In this document: positions 43,405-52,903 of the stretch, piece after piece
Position numbering within the stretch: position 1 is the first letter of the stretch
Layout: each line of letters starts with the position of its first letter
Translations under genes and position numbers: made by a program
Assembly: GCA_018662405.1 (NCBI GenBank)
Contig: JABJGE010000068.1
Coordinates: 1-58,520, forward strand
Reading direction: 5' to 3'
Length of the DNA: 58,520 bases
Source: Campylobacteraceae bacterium
Lineage (GTDB): Bacteria > Campylobacterota > Campylobacteria > Campylobacterales > Arcobacteraceae
The notes under the pieces: model-generated
Seen by the model: the letters and a program-made list of their open reading frames with translations, nothing else
Told to the model about the DNA's origin: nothing
Databases searched by the model: none

Positions 43405-43863
43405 CTAAAAAATTATTTTATTTCCTACTTCTATAGTTCCACTTTTAATTACAGTAGCTCTGTATCCACCTATATATTTTAAGCCTTTCATAATATCTAC
43501 ATCTAATAGCTTTGAAAGATATCTGCATGGTGGTGCAGTTCTTATTATTTTAAACTTTGCATTTCCTATAGTAAATTCTTTATCTTTTAATTTTTCTACA
43601 TCAAAATTTTTTATAATTAAATTTCTTCTAAAATCTTTAAAGTCTAAGTTTGAATTTAATCTATCATTACACTCTTTAAGTGATTCAAATGCAAATATAC
43701 TAATTTCTCGTACATTTTGATTTAGTTGTGGTTTATTAAAAGTTCCATCTTTAAAGAAATATCTATCCCCTTCTAAACCTCTTGATTCTATTGCATATAC
43801 ATTATTTACATAATGAAGTTCTTCTTTAGCTTTTTTACCAATAATTATATGTATTAATTCCAT
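43405..43863 (-). CDS. MOSC-domain protein
   Basis: 152 residues, one MOSC domain. RRNLIIKNFDVEKLKDKEF is followed by IRTAPPCRYLSKLL, in which the Cys corresponds to the conserved cysteine of MOSC proteins that binds molybdenum cofactor sulphur. The function may be moco transfer or detoxification of N-hydroxylated bases, as in YiiM-like proteins. It is a single gene between convergent DsrE and divergent lepA. Confidence 0.88.
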   Translation of the reverse strand: MELIHIIIGKKAKEELHYVNNVYAIESRGLEGDRYFFKDGTFNKPQLNQNVREISIFAFESLKECNDRLNSNLDFKDFRRNLIIKNFDVEKLKDKEFTIGNAKFKIIRTAPPCRYLSKLLDVDIMKGLKYIGGYRATVIKSGTIEVGNKIIF

Positions 43864-43925
43864 ATGTTAAAATCCTAAATTTATATACTAAAAGTATATC
43901 ATTAAATTATAAAGCAATAATTAGA

Positions 43926-43931
43926 TACAAT
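43926..43931 (+). promoter_or_regulatory. Putative lepA -10 element (AGATACAAT)
   Basis: TTAGATACAATCAC lies 39 bases before the lepA TTG start, matching the rpe element over 14 bases. A second TACAAT at 43942-43947 is closer to the gene. Confidence 0.6.
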
Positions 43932-43964
43932 CACGAATAAATACAATATATTAGGACTATTCAA

Positions 43965-45755
43965 TTGCAAAGTAAAATCAGAAATTTTTCAATCATCGCA
44001 CATATTGATCACGGTAAAAGTACATTAGCAGACAGAATCATTCAAGAATGTGGTTCAGTAGCAGATAGAGATATGTCAGCACAAGTAATGGATACAATGG
44101 ATATTGAAAAAGAGCGTGGAATTACTATTAAAGCGCAATCAGTAAGACTAAACTATGAAAAAGATGGAGAGCATTATATACTTAACCTTATTGACACTCC
44201 AGGACATGTTGATTTCTCTTATGAAGTTTCTAGATCACTAGCTTCATCTGAAGGTGCTTTACTTATTGTAGACTCTACTCAAGGTGTTGAAGCACAAACA
44301 ATTGCAAATGTTTATATTGCTTTAGAAAATGAATTAACACTTATGCCTGTTGTAAATAAAATTGATTTACCATCAGCAGATCCAGATAGAGTATTAGAAG
44401 AGACAGAAGAAGCAATTGGACTTGACTGTACAGAACATAATCTAATTTCAGCAAAAACAGGACTTGGAGTTAGGGATTTAATAGACTCTATTGTAGATAG
44501 AATGCCAGCACCTAATGGTGATGAATTGGCACCTACAAAAGCACTTATTTATGATTCTTGGTTTGATAATTATCTTGGAGCATTAGCACTTGTAAGAGTT
44601 TATGAAGGAAGCATCAAAAAAGGTCAAGTACTTAAAATGATGAATACAAAATTTGAACATAAAGTTCTAGATTTAATGTATCCACATCCACTTAAACAAG
44701 AAAAAACTAATGAAATTAAAACAGGTGAAATTGGTATTGTAGTACTTGGTCTTAAAACAACAGAAGCAATTGCAGTTGGTGACACAATGACTGATGCAAA
44801 AAATCCAACAGCTGAAGTAATTGATGGATTTGAACCAGCTAAGCCATTTGTTTTCGCTGGTTTATATCCAATAGATACAGATAAGTTTGAAGACTTAAGA
44901 GATGCTCTTGAAAAATTAAGCTTAAATGATAGTTCAATCTCATTTGAACCAGAAAGTTCTGCTGCTTTAGGTTCTGGATTTAGAACAGGTTTCTTAGGTA
45001 TGCTTCATATGGAAGTTATCAAAGAAAGACTAGAAAGAGAATTTAATCTTGATCTAATTGCGACTGCACCTACAGTTGTATATCAAGTACTTAAAACTGA
45101 TGGTACAGAATTAATGATTCAAAATCCTTATGAACTGCCTATAGTTAATCATATTGAGACAATTTCGGAGCCTTATGTAAAAGCTACTATTTTAGTACCA
45201 GATGAATATCTTGGAAATGTAATTAAACTTCTTAACGACAAAAGAGGTATCCAAGTAAAAATGGATTATATTCAAAAAAGAGTTCTTCTTGAATATGACA
45301 TCCCTATGAATGAAATAGTAATGGATTTTTATGATAAATTAAAATCAACTACAAAAGGTTATGCATCTTTTGATTATGAAGTAACTGGATTTAGACCAGG
45401 AAATCTTAAAAAACTTGATGTATTAGTTGCAGGTGAACCTGTAGATGCGTTAAGTATTATTGTACCAGAAGAAAAAGCAGTTGCTCGTGGAAGAATATTT
45501 GTAAAACAATTAAAAGAATTAATTCCTAGACAACTTTTCGAGGTAGCTATTCAAGCAAGTATCGGTAAAGATATCATTGCAAGAGAGACTGTAAAATCAA
45601 CAGGTAAAAATGTAACAGCAAAATGTTATGGTGGAGATATTACAAGAAAAAGAAAACTTCTTGAAAAACAAAAAGCTGGTAAAAAAAGAATGAAAGCAAT
45701 TGGTAAAGTTTCTGTACCACAAGAAGCATTTATGGCAGTATTAAAACTAGACTAA
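43965..45755 (+). CDS. lepA: Elongation factor 4
   Basis: 596 residues, the normal length. GTPase motifs are G1 [10 protein letters not shown]3 [12 protein letters not shown] and G4 NKIDLP. Domains II-V follow, and the LepA-specific C-terminus ends [20 protein letters not shown]. LepA is a ribosomal back-translocase or biogenesis factor. The TTG start follows TTAGGA by eight bases. It opens a long plus-strand series; the transporter starts two bases after its stop. Confidence 0.98.
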   Translation: MQSKIRNFSIIAHIDHGKSTLADRIIQECGSVADRDMSAQVMDTMDIEKERGITIKAQSVRLNYEKDGEHYILNLIDTPGHVDFSYEVSRSLASSEGALLIVDSTQGVEAQTIANVYIALENELTLMPVVNKIDLPSADPDRVLEETEEAIGLDCTEHNLISAKTGLGVRDLIDSIVDRMPAPNGDELAPTKALIYDSWFDNYLGALALVRVYEGSIKKGQVLKMMNTKFEHKVLDLMYPHPLKQEKTNEIKTGEIGIVVLGLKTTEAIAVGDTMTDAKNPTAEVIDGFEPAKPFVFAGLYPIDTDKFEDLRDALEKLSLNDSSISFEPESSAALGSGFRTGFLGMLHMEVIKERLEREFNLDLIATAPTVVYQVLKTDGTELMIQNPYELPIVNHIETISEPYVKATILVPDEYLGNVIKLLNDKRGIQVKMDYIQKRVLLEYDIPMNEIVMDFYDKLKSTTKGYASFDYEVTGFRPGNLKKLDVLVAGEPVDALSIIVPEEKAVARGRIFVKQLKELIPRQLFEVAIQASIGKDIIARETVKSTGKNVTAKCYGGDITRKRKLLEKQKAGKKRMKAIGKVSVPQEAFMAVLKLD

Positions 45756-45757
45756 AT

Positions 45758-46735
45758 ATGCAAAAAAACTTATTAGGAATTTTAATAGCTACAGCCATTG
45801 GAATGGTAGCTATTTTATTATCAAATTTCATTACAATAGGTTCAGTTGCTATTGCAATTATTGTTGGTGTATTTATAGGTAATACAATTAAACTTGATAA
45901 AAAGTTTTCTCCGGGAATTACTTATAGTGAAAAAACACTTTTAGCCTATGCAATTGCACTTATGGGTATCAATCTTGATTTTTCTATTTTAGTTGCTCTT
46001 GGATTTAAAACTATTACTTTAATCATTATTGCTCTTGCTATAACTTTACTAGCATCAATATATCTAGCAAAAATATTTAAATTTGATACGAAATTTGCTC
46101 TAATGCTTGGTATTGGAAATGGAGTATGTGGTAGTGCTGCTATTGCGGCAACAAAAGATATAGTAAAATTAGATCAAGAAAAAGTTGGTTTATCTGTAGC
46201 TATTGTAAACTTTCTAGGTACAGTTGGAATATTTTTAGTTCCAATGATTGGAACATATTTTCTTACACTTAGTGATGTAAATAATGGTGTTTTAATAGGA
46301 AATACTCTTCAAGCTGTAGGTCAAGTAATCGCTGGTGGATTTAGTATCAATGATACAGCTGGACAAACTGCTACTATTGTAAAGATGGGTAGAATTCTTA
46401 TGCTTACTCCTCTTATATTTGTATTAATATATTTTATCAATAAACAAGCAAAAAATATAAATAGTGCCTCAACGACTAAACTTGAAATACCAATGTTTAT
46501 TACTGGGTTTGTACTATTCTCAATAATTGCAACTATTGGAATACTACCTGAATCTATGGTATCTATGATTTCTATTACTAGTAAATACTTACTTATTATC
46601 GCAATGGCTGCTATTGGTCTTAAAATTAATTTCAAAACTATTTTACAGCATGGATCAACTGCACTTTTAATTGGTACATTAATATTTATAATCCAAATTG
46701 TATTTTCTAGTTTGGCAATTATTTTACTTTTTTAG
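45758..46735 (+). CDS. YeiH/UPF0324-family membrane transporter
   Basis: 325 residues, about ten membrane helices. The N-terminal AIIVGVFIGNTI, the LGIGNGVCGSAAIAATKDI loop and the GQVIAGGFSINDTAGQTATIVKMGR segment are signatures of the YeiH/PSE (putative sulphate exporter) family. The substrate is not established. It lies between lepA and comF with gaps of two and eight bases. Confidence 0.88.
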   Translation: MQKNLLGILIATAIGMVAILLSNFITIGSVAIAIIVGVFIGNTIKLDKKFSPGITYSEKTLLAYAIALMGINLDFSILVALGFKTITLIIIALAITLLASIYLAKIFKFDTKFALMLGIGNGVCGSAAIAATKDIVKLDQEKVGLSVAIVNFLGTVGIFLVPMIGTYFLTLSDVNNGVLIGNTLQAVGQVIAGGFSINDTAGQTATIVKMGRILMLTPLIFVLIYFINKQAKNINSASTTKLEIPMFITGFVLFSIIATIGILPESMVSMISITSKYLLIIAMAAIGLKINFKTILQHGSTALLIGTLIFIIQIVFSSLAIILLF

Positions 46736-46743
46736 GCTTTTAG

Positions 46744-47316
46744 ATGAGATGTATTTCATGTGAGTCTTTATCATGGAATATAATCTGTAAAAAATGTCAA
46801 TCTAATTTACTTCAAGCTTCTTTTCACAAAAGAGAACTTGAAAATAATATTTTTGTATATAGTTTTTATGAATATGAAGATATAAAAAATCTAATAAATA
46901 CAAAATACAAATTTCATGGTGATAGAGTTTTTAATATACTTGCAAAACTTGCATTCAAAAAATTTGCTCAAAATTTTAACTTCAATTCAAATGTAGTTGC
47001 TATACCAATAGATGACCACACAAGACATGATTTTTCTCAAAGTGCAATATTGGCTAAACATCTAAAATCAAATCATATTAAACCAATATACAATACACTC
47101 AAAGCTACAAATATTATAAAATATGCCGGAAAAGATTTGAATTTTCGGAAAAATAATAAACGAAATTTTGTATATACCGGAGCAAAAAATATACAAGTGA
47201 TATTAGTAGATGATTTAGTAACAACAGGACTTACAATTTTAGAAGCAAAAGAGTGTCTTGAAAATCATGGTTGTGAAGTATTATTTGCATTAACTCTAAG
47301 TGATGCTAGGGTATAA
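46744..47316 (+). CDS. comF: ComF-family phosphoribosyltransferase-like protein
   Basis: 190 residues. An N-terminal C4 zinc finger (Cys3, Cys6, Cys15 and Cys18 in MRCISCESLSWNIICKKC) precedes a phosphoribosyltransferase fold with the PRPP loop VILVDDLVTTGLT. ComF proteins support DNA uptake in natural transformation, probably with helicases. radA, another transformation factor, is also in the window. TTAGG before the ATG is a usable ribosome binding site. Confidence 0.88.
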   Translation: MRCISCESLSWNIICKKCQSNLLQASFHKRELENNIFVYSFYEYEDIKNLINTKYKFHGDRVFNILAKLAFKKFAQNFNFNSNVVAIPIDDHTRHDFSQSAILAKHLKSNHIKPIYNTLKATNIIKYAGKDLNFRKNNKRNFVYTGAKNIQVILVDDLVTTGLTILEAKECLENHGCEVLFALTLSDARV

Positions 47317-47363
47317 TTCAAAAAATATTTAATATAAATTCATACTTTATAAGAAGGTCTATT

Positions 47364-47972
47364 GTGGTAGCTATTGTTGATTATAATATGGGAAATTTAG
47401 CAAGTGTATTTAATGCATGTAAACTAATTGGAGTAGATGCACATATTGTTTCTAATCCAGATGAACTAAAGAATTATGGCAGAGTAATTTTACCAGGTGT
47501 TGGTGCATTTGGTGATGCAATGGAACACTTAGAATCTACAGGTATGAAAAAAGCTGTTTTAGATTTTGCAGCATCTGGAAAACCAATAATTGGTATTTGT
47601 TTAGGTATGCAATTACTTTTTGAATCAAGTGAGGAGTTTGGGGATCATAAAGGTCTAGGATTAATTCCAGGAAAAGTTATAGCTTTTGATAAATCAAAAA
47701 TGAATATGGAAGAACATAAAGTTCCACATGTTGGATGGAATAAATTATTTAATAAACCATCACCACTTTTTAATACACTTACAAACCCTTATTTATATTT
47801 TGTACATTCTTTTCATGCCGTTACTGATAATAAGTATATAATAGGTAGAACACATTATGGATACGATTTTACAAGTGCAGTAAACAAAGATAATATTTAT
47901 GGTTTTCAACCACACCCTGAAAAATCTCATGATAATGGGATACAAATACTTAAAAATTTCATGGAAATCTAA
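47364..47972 (+). CDS. hisH: Imidazole glycerol phosphate synthase subunit HisH
   Basis: 202 residues. Class-I glutamine amidotransferase with the nucleophile Cys in GICLGMQLLF, the N-terminal DYNMGNLASV and a His-Glu pair in QPHPEKS. It supplies ammonia to HisF in histidine synthesis; hisF is not in this window. The GTG start follows AGAAGG by six bases. A TATAAT at 47312-47317 across the comF stop may be its promoter. hisA follows after one intervening gene. Confidence 0.96.
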   Translation: MVAIVDYNMGNLASVFNACKLIGVDAHIVSNPDELKNYGRVILPGVGAFGDAMEHLESTGMKKAVLDFAASGKPIIGICLGMQLLFESSEEFGDHKGLGLIPGKVIAFDKSKMNMEEHKVPHVGWNKLFNKPSPLFNTLTNPYLYFVHSFHAVTDNKYIIGRTHYGYDFTSAVNKDNIYGFQPHPEKSHDNGIQILKNFMEI

Positions 47973-47975
47973 ATT

Positions 47976-48839
47976 ATGAAAAAAATAGCAATTACAGGTG
48001 CAAGCGGTTTTGTAGGAACTTATCTTACAAAAATGCTTCAAAACAATGGATATCAAGTAGCTACTATTAGACGAACTGATTTAAACAATGATGAAAAATT
48101 AATATCTATAGTTGATTCATGCGAAGTAGTGATTAATTTAGCTGGTGCAAATATCATTGCAAGATGGACTCAAGAATATAAAAAAATACTTTATAGTAGT
48201 AGAATAGATACAACCAAGGCTATTTTAAAAGCTATGAACAATTGTGAAAATAAACCAAAACTTTTTATCTCAACATCTGCTGTAGGTATATACAAAAATG
48301 ATATACAATACGATGAAACAACAAATAGCTTAGCTGATGATTTTTTAGGAAATCTTTGTAAAGATTGGGAAAAAGAAGCTTTAAAAGCACAAGAGTTAGA
48401 TGTAAGAACTATTATATTTAGATTTGGTATTGTTCTAGGGAAAGATGGTGGAGCATTATCACAGATGCTAACTCCATTTAAATTTGGACTTGGTGGAACA
48501 ATCGGAGATGGAAGTCAATCTTTTTCATATATTCATATAGAAGATTTAGTAAATGCTTATAAATATGTAATTGAAAATGATTCAATTAATGGTCAATGCA
48601 ATATGACTGCACCAAAACCCACAACAAATAAAGGCTTAACAAAAGCATTAGGAGATAGTTTACATAGACCAACTATCTTACCAATCCCAGAATTTATTTT
48701 AAAATTAATTTTTAGTGAAGGTGCAAAGGTTTTAACAGATGGACAAAGTGTAATTCCAAAAAAATTAGAAGATTCAGGATTTGAATTTAAATATAAAACA
48801 ATAGAAGATACAATAAAAAATTTAGTAGGAGAAAAGTAG
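47976..48839 (+). CDS. TIGR01777-family NAD(P)-dependent epimerase
   Basis: 287 residues. A Rossmann motif GASGFVGTYLTKML is followed by VVINLAGANI, WTQEYKKILYSSRI, STSAVGIY and LGKDGGALSQMLTPFKFGLG, which identify the YfcH-like subgroup of SDR proteins. The catalytic role of this subgroup is not defined. It sits between hisH (three-base gap) and hisA (direct abutment), so it is cotranscribed, but nothing in its sequence links it to histidine synthesis. Confidence 0.88.
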   Translation: MKKIAITGASGFVGTYLTKMLQNNGYQVATIRRTDLNNDEKLISIVDSCEVVINLAGANIIARWTQEYKKILYSSRIDTTKAILKAMNNCENKPKLFISTSAVGIYKNDIQYDETTNSLADDFLGNLCKDWEKEALKAQELDVRTIIFRFGIVLGKDGGALSQMLTPFKFGLGGTIGDGSQSFSYIHIEDLVNAYKYVIENDSINGQCNMTAPKPTTNKGLTKALGDSLHRPTILPIPEFILKLIFSEGAKVLTDGQSVIPKKLEDSGFEFKYKTIEDTIKNLVGEK

Positions 48840-49547
48840 ATGGATATATTACCAGCAATTGATTTAAAAGACGGAAAAGCAGTAAGGCTAAGTAAAGGTC
48901 TTATGGACAGTGCTAAGATTTATAGTGATGAGCCTTGGCAAGTAGCAAAGAGATTTGAAGAATTAGGCTCTAAGTGGCTTCATATAGTTGATCTTAATGG
49001 TGCTTTTGCTGGAGAACCCGCAAACTTAGAGCAAATTAAAAAGATCAGAGAAAACTGTAATCTTAAAATTGAACTTGGTGGTGGTATTAGAGATGAAGAA
49101 ACTATCAAAATGTATGTTGAACTGGGTGTTGATAGACTAATTTTAGGTTCTATTGCAGTAAAAGATCCACAGTTTGTAAAAGATATGGCTTCAAAATATC
49201 CAATTGCTGTAGGTATTGATGCGATGGATGGTATGGTTGCAGTAGAAGGTTGGGCAGAGGTTTCAAATATGAAAGCTACTGATCTTGCTTGTGAGTTTGC
49301 ATCTGCTGGTGTAGAAGCTATTATATGTACTGATATCTCAAAAGATGGTATGCTATGTGGTGTAAATGTAGAATGGACACAAGAAATTGCAGATGCAAGT
49401 GGTGTAGATACAATTGCATCTGGTGGAGTGAAGGATATTACTGATATTACTAATTGTAAAGCAAATGGACACATAGCAGGTGTGATTGTTGGAAAAGCAT
49501 TTTATGAAGGGACTTTAGATTTAGAAGAAGGCTTTAAAGCTCTGTAA
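48840..49547 (+). CDS. hisA: Phosphoribosylformimino-AICAR ribotide isomerase HisA
   Basis: 235 residues, half-barrel repeats of the (beta-alpha)8 fold. Catalytic Asp residues are in [13 protein letters not shown] and [14 protein letters not shown], with phosphate sites [10 protein letters not shown] and IASGGVKDI. It carries out the fourth step of histidine synthesis. The ATG begins right at the end of the epimerase stop, with GGAG upstream. Confidence 0.96.
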   Translation: MDILPAIDLKDGKAVRLSKGLMDSAKIYSDEPWQVAKRFEELGSKWLHIVDLNGAFAGEPANLEQIKKIRENCNLKIELGGGIRDEETIKMYVELGVDRLILGSIAVKDPQFVKDMASKYPIAVGIDAMDGMVAVEGWAEVSNMKATDLACEFASAGVEAIICTDISKDGMLCGVNVEWTQEIADASGVDTIASGGVKDITDITNCKANGHIAGVIVGKAFYEGTLDLEEGFKAL

Positions 49548-49571
49548 AAAGAGATTTAAATCAATTTTAGG

Positions 49572-49577
49572 TACAAT
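49572..49577 (+). promoter_or_regulatory. Putative ctpA -10 element (GGTACAAT) very close to the start
   Basis: TTTTAGGTACAATC lies with its last base nine bases before the ctpA ATG at 49587. A transcript starting six to seven bases after it would have almost no 5' leader, and there is no ribosome binding site in AATAATATG. Confidence 0.4.
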
Positions 49578-49586
49578 CTTAATAAT

Positions 49587-50894
49587 ATGAAAAACACAAT
49601 TTTAATTACACTTATTTTATCAATATTTATGACATTAGTATCAGCAGTCGACACTGATACTAAAGATAATGAACCAGAACCTACAAGACTTGAATCTCTT
49701 GCTAAATTATCTGGGGTTATTCAACTTGTAGAGCAATACTATGTAGACGATACTAAATTTGACAACATAATAAATAAATCTATTAAAGGCCTAATGCAGG
49801 AACTTGATGCACATTCAACATACATGGACGCAAAACATTTCAAAGAGATGAAAGTTCAAACAAAAGGTGAATTTGGTGGTCTAGGGATTGTTGTTGGATT
49901 AAGAGATGGTGCATTAACTGTAATCTCTCCAATAGACGATACTCCTGCACAAAAAGCTGGTGTTAAATCTGGTGACATTATTTTAAAAATAGATAATAAA
50001 TCAACAATAAACATCACTCTTGATGAAGCTGTAAAGCATATGAGAGGTAAACCTAAAACTGATATTGAAATAACAGTTGTAAGAAAAGGTGAGCTTAAAC
50101 CAATCAGCATTAAAATCACAAGAGATATTATAAAAATTCAATCTGTATATGCAAAAATACTAAATGACGATATCTTATTTTTAAGAGTTGCATCATTTGA
50201 TTCTAAAGTAGCTAAAGACCTAGCAAAATATATCAAAAAATATCAAAAAACTACAAAAGGTATTATATTAGATCTTAGAAATAATCCTGGTGGATTATTA
50301 ACACAAGCAATTGATACTACAGATCTTTTTGTCAACAGTGGAACAATTGTATCTCAAAAAGGTAGAGATACAAAAGATGAAGAAATCTTCACTGCAAAAC
50401 GTGAAACTACACTTACAAATGTACCAATGGTTGTACTAGTAAATGGTGGAAGTGCAAGTGCAAGTGAAATTGTTTCTGGGGCTTTACAAGATGCAAAAAG
50501 AGCTGTTGTAATTGGTGAGAAAACATTTGGTAAAGGTTCAGTTCAGGTTGTACTACCTATTACAAATGATAAAAAAGAAGGTATTAAACTAACTATTGCA
50601 AAATACTATTTACCAAGTGGAAGAACAATTCAAGCAGTTGGAATTACTCCAGATATTTTAAGCTTTCAAGGTAAGTCTATAACTAAAAAGAAAGATGACT
50701 TTAGTATTAAAGAAGCTGATCTTAAAAAACATCTTGAAGGTGAACTTGAAAAAGTAGATGGAATTAAAAAAGATACTCCTAAAAAAGATGAGAAAGAAGA
50801 TAAAACAATTCTTACTCAAAAACACTTAGACGATGACAATCAACTACAAACAGCTGCTAATGTATTAAAAGCACTAATCTTAACAAATAAATAA
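49587..50894 (+). CDS. ctpA: C-terminal processing protease, S41 family
   Basis: 435 residues. A signal peptide (about 1-20) is followed by a PDZ domain (about 90-175, GGLGIVVGLRDG) and the S41 protease with the catalytic Ser in NGGSASASEIV (289-294 region) and Lys316 in EKTFGKGSVQ. A charged Lys/Glu-rich C-terminal tail (about 365-415) follows. It cleaves periplasmic proteins from their C-termini. Thirty-nine bases separate it from hisA. It lacks a clear ribosome binding site. Confidence 0.93.
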   Translation: MKNTILITLILSIFMTLVSAVDTDTKDNEPEPTRLESLAKLSGVIQLVEQYYVDDTKFDNIINKSIKGLMQELDAHSTYMDAKHFKEMKVQTKGEFGGLGIVVGLRDGALTVISPIDDTPAQKAGVKSGDIILKIDNKSTINITLDEAVKHMRGKPKTDIEITVVRKGELKPISIKITRDIIKIQSVYAKILNDDILFLRVASFDSKVAKDLAKYIKKYQKTTKGIILDLRNNPGGLLTQAIDTTDLFVNSGTIVSQKGRDTKDEEIFTAKRETTLTNVPMVVLVNGGSASASEIVSGALQDAKRAVVIGEKTFGKGSVQVVLPITNDKKEGIKLTIAKYYLPSGRTIQAVGITPDILSFQGKSITKKKDDFSIKEADLKKHLEGELEKVDGIKKDTPKKDEKEDKTILTQKHLDDDNQLQTAANVLKALILTNK

Positions 50895-50912
50895 ACTAAT
50901 TAAAGGAATAAA

Positions 50913-51866
50913 ATGAATATAAGTAAAATTATTGAACTTGGTCTTTGGCCTCAATCAAAGAAAACTACATCTGAAAAAGGTATACCTGAACTAGAAAACT
51001 TAGGATATAACCTATTTTATATTGGTAAAAATGCAGACCTTTATACTTGTCCAGGTGAAGATCAAAAGGTATTATTAGTAAGAAGTGACCGTTGTTCTGT
51101 ATTTGATATTCCATTAAATTTAGAGATTGAAGGGAAAGGTATTTCTCAAACAATTATCTCTAATGATGGAGCTATGTTTGCTAAAGAGTCTGGAATAAGA
51201 ACAGCAATTTTAGAAGAAAAAATTGATGAGTCATTAAGTATATCTCCAAGATGTCAGCTTATGGAACTATGTAAACCATTAGAGGCTGAAATTGATGGTG
51301 ATGTTGTACAATTTGAGTTTATCTTTAGAAATTACCTTACAGGATCTTTATATGAAGCATGCCAAACAGGAAATGATCCTTATGGTTTAAATCTAGATTC
51401 AAGTCTATCACAATGGCACAAATTTGAAACGCCAATTTTTACACCTACAACAAAAGGTATAAAAGATGAGCCATTAAATTCTACTGAAGTAAGAAATTTA
51501 TTCCCAGAAATCATTTCAAGTTTAGAAAAACTATTCAAAGATTTCACACAATTTGCCCAAGATCAAGGTATTATTGTAGTTGATACAAAACTTGAAGTAT
51601 TTATTGGTGCCAATGGAGAGTGGATTCTTGGCGATGAAATACTAACACCTGAAAGTTCAAGATTTATTGCAAAAGAAGATTTTGATAAAGGTAATTATAT
51701 TTCAATGGATAAACAAATTCTTAGGGATTTTGGTAAAGAGAATAATTGGAAAGAAAAATCAAAAGATTTATCTGCTGGGCAAAAGCTAGATGTTGATGTT
51801 CCAGATTCTATTAAAAATACAATTTTAAGTGGATATGCAACTATCCATGATAGACTACATAGATAG
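50913..51866 (+). CDS. purC: SAICAR synthetase
   Basis: 317 residues. Phosphoribosylaminoimidazole-succinocarboxamide synthase of purine synthesis. NLFYIGKNADLYTCPG, RSDRCSVFDIPLNLEIEGKG, FRNYLTGSLYEA and LGDEILTPESSRF match the family. It is nearer the longer eukaryote-like or alternative PurC form than the 237-residue E. coli enzyme. TTAAAGGAATAAA before the ATG provides the ribosome binding site. purS and purQ follow 94 bases later with their own promoter. Confidence 0.92.
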   Translation: MNISKIIELGLWPQSKKTTSEKGIPELENLGYNLFYIGKNADLYTCPGEDQKVLLVRSDRCSVFDIPLNLEIEGKGISQTIISNDGAMFAKESGIRTAILEEKIDESLSISPRCQLMELCKPLEAEIDGDVVQFEFIFRNYLTGSLYEACQTGNDPYGLNLDSSLSQWHKFETPIFTPTTKGIKDEPLNSTEVRNLFPEIISSLEKLFKDFTQFAQDQGIIVVDTKLEVFIGANGEWILGDEILTPESSRFIAKEDFDKGNYISMDKQILRDFGKENNWKEKSKDLSAGQKLDVDVPDSIKNTILSGYATIHDRLHR

Positions 51867-51922
51867 TTATAAAAAGATTTTAAGGCGATTTTCTAATCTA
51901 ACTGATATAAGGCAGATTTAGA

Positions 51923-51928
51923 TATAAT
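51923..51928 (+). promoter_or_regulatory. Putative purS-purQ -10 element (AGATATAAT)
   Basis: TTTAGATATAATCGC lies 33 bases before the purS start, with perfect TATAAT and the shared AGA extension. No -35 hexamer is seen at the 17-base position (AACTGA). Confidence 0.65.
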
Positions 51929-51960
51929 CGCAAAATAATATAAAGACTGAAGGAAAGAAA

Positions 51961-52206
51961 TTGAAAGCAATTATAAACATAGCACTTAAAAATGGAGTAT
52001 TAGACTCTCAAGGTAAAGCAACTCATCATACACTAGATACTCAAGGATTTAAAGAAATCGTTGCTGATGTTAGAGTTGGTAAACAAATTATTATGGAATT
52101 AAACTGTAATGATGCTGCAACTGCAAAAGATGAAGCTACAAAAATGTGTGAACAACTTCTTGCAAATACAGTAATTGAAGATTACGATATTACAATAGAA
52201 GCATAA
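51961..52206 (+). CDS. purS: FGAM synthase subunit PurS
   Basis: 81 residues, family length. KAIINIALKNGVLDSQGKAT at the start, then VRVGKQIIMELN, match PurS, the small adaptor that joins PurQ and PurL in the three-part formylglycinamidine ribonucleotide synthase. The TTG start follows AAGGAAAG by five bases. purQ follows after two bases; purL is not in the window. Confidence 0.95.
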   Translation: MKAIINIALKNGVLDSQGKATHHTLDTQGFKEIVADVRVGKQIIMELNCNDAATAKDEATKMCEQLLANTVIEDYDITIEA

Positions 52207-52208
52207 TT

Positions 52209-52880
52209 ATGAAAGTTTCTGTATTACAATTTCCTGGTACAAACTGTGAGTACGATACAAAGTATGCATTTGAAAAACTAGGTGCTGAAGTTAATATTAT
52301 TTGGCATGAAGAAACTACATTACCAGAAGATACAACACTAGTTGTTGTACCTGGTGGATTTTCTTATGGTGATTATTTAAGAAGTGGTGCTTTAGCTAAA
52401 TTTGCTCCTATTATGACTGCAGTAAAAGATTATGCAGCTAACGGTGGTAAAGTTTTAGGTATTTGTAATGGTTTCCAAATTTTAACAGAAACTGGTTTAT
52501 TACCAGGTGCTTTAAAAAGAAATGATAACTTACACTTCATATCTAAACATCATCACTTAAAAATTATTAATAATGACAATACATTTTTATCTGAATTAAA
52601 TATTAACGATGTTGTAAATATTCCTGTTGCTCACCATGATGGAAATTACTTTATTGATCCTGATGGATTAAAAGAATTAGAAGCAAATGGTCAAGTATTA
52701 CTTAGATACTGCGATAAAGATGGAAACAATCAAGTTTTAAATGGTAGTGTTGAACAAATTGCTGGTGTTTGTAATAAAGAAAAAAATGTATTTGGTTTAA
52801 TGCCTCATCCTGAAAGAGCTATGGAATCGTTACTAGGTTGTGACGATGGAGTAAAAATGCTTCAAGGTTTCTTCAAATAA
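52209..52880 (+). CDS. purQ: FGAM synthase glutaminase subunit PurQ
   Basis: 223 residues. Class-I amidotransferase with nucleophile Cys in GICNGFQILTE, the oxyanion-loop region GGFSYGDYLRSGA and the His-Glu pair in MPHPERAME. Hydrolyses glutamine to feed ammonia to PurL. It directly follows purS. Confidence 0.96.
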   Translation: MKVSVLQFPGTNCEYDTKYAFEKLGAEVNIIWHEETTLPEDTTLVVVPGGFSYGDYLRSGALAKFAPIMTAVKDYAANGGKVLGICNGFQILTETGLLPGALKRNDNLHFISKHHHLKIINNDNTFLSELNINDVVNIPVAHHDGNYFIDPDGLKELEANGQVLLRYCDKDGNNQVLNGSVEQIAGVCNKEKNVFGLMPHPERAMESLLGCDDGVKMLQGFFK

Positions 52881-52903
52881 TTTAATGAAAGTAGGATAAA
52901 AAT

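Noticed and set aside
43397-43416. ATAATTT / AAATTAT stem between the DsrE and MOSC genes
   Set aside because: The seven-pair AT-only stem is expected by chance in this base composition, and the T-rich stretch after it is interrupted.
48980-49474. 164-residue minus-strand open frame
   Set aside because: It is antisense to hisA, a full-length conserved enzyme, and shows low-complexity Ser/Ile/Pro content without any motif.
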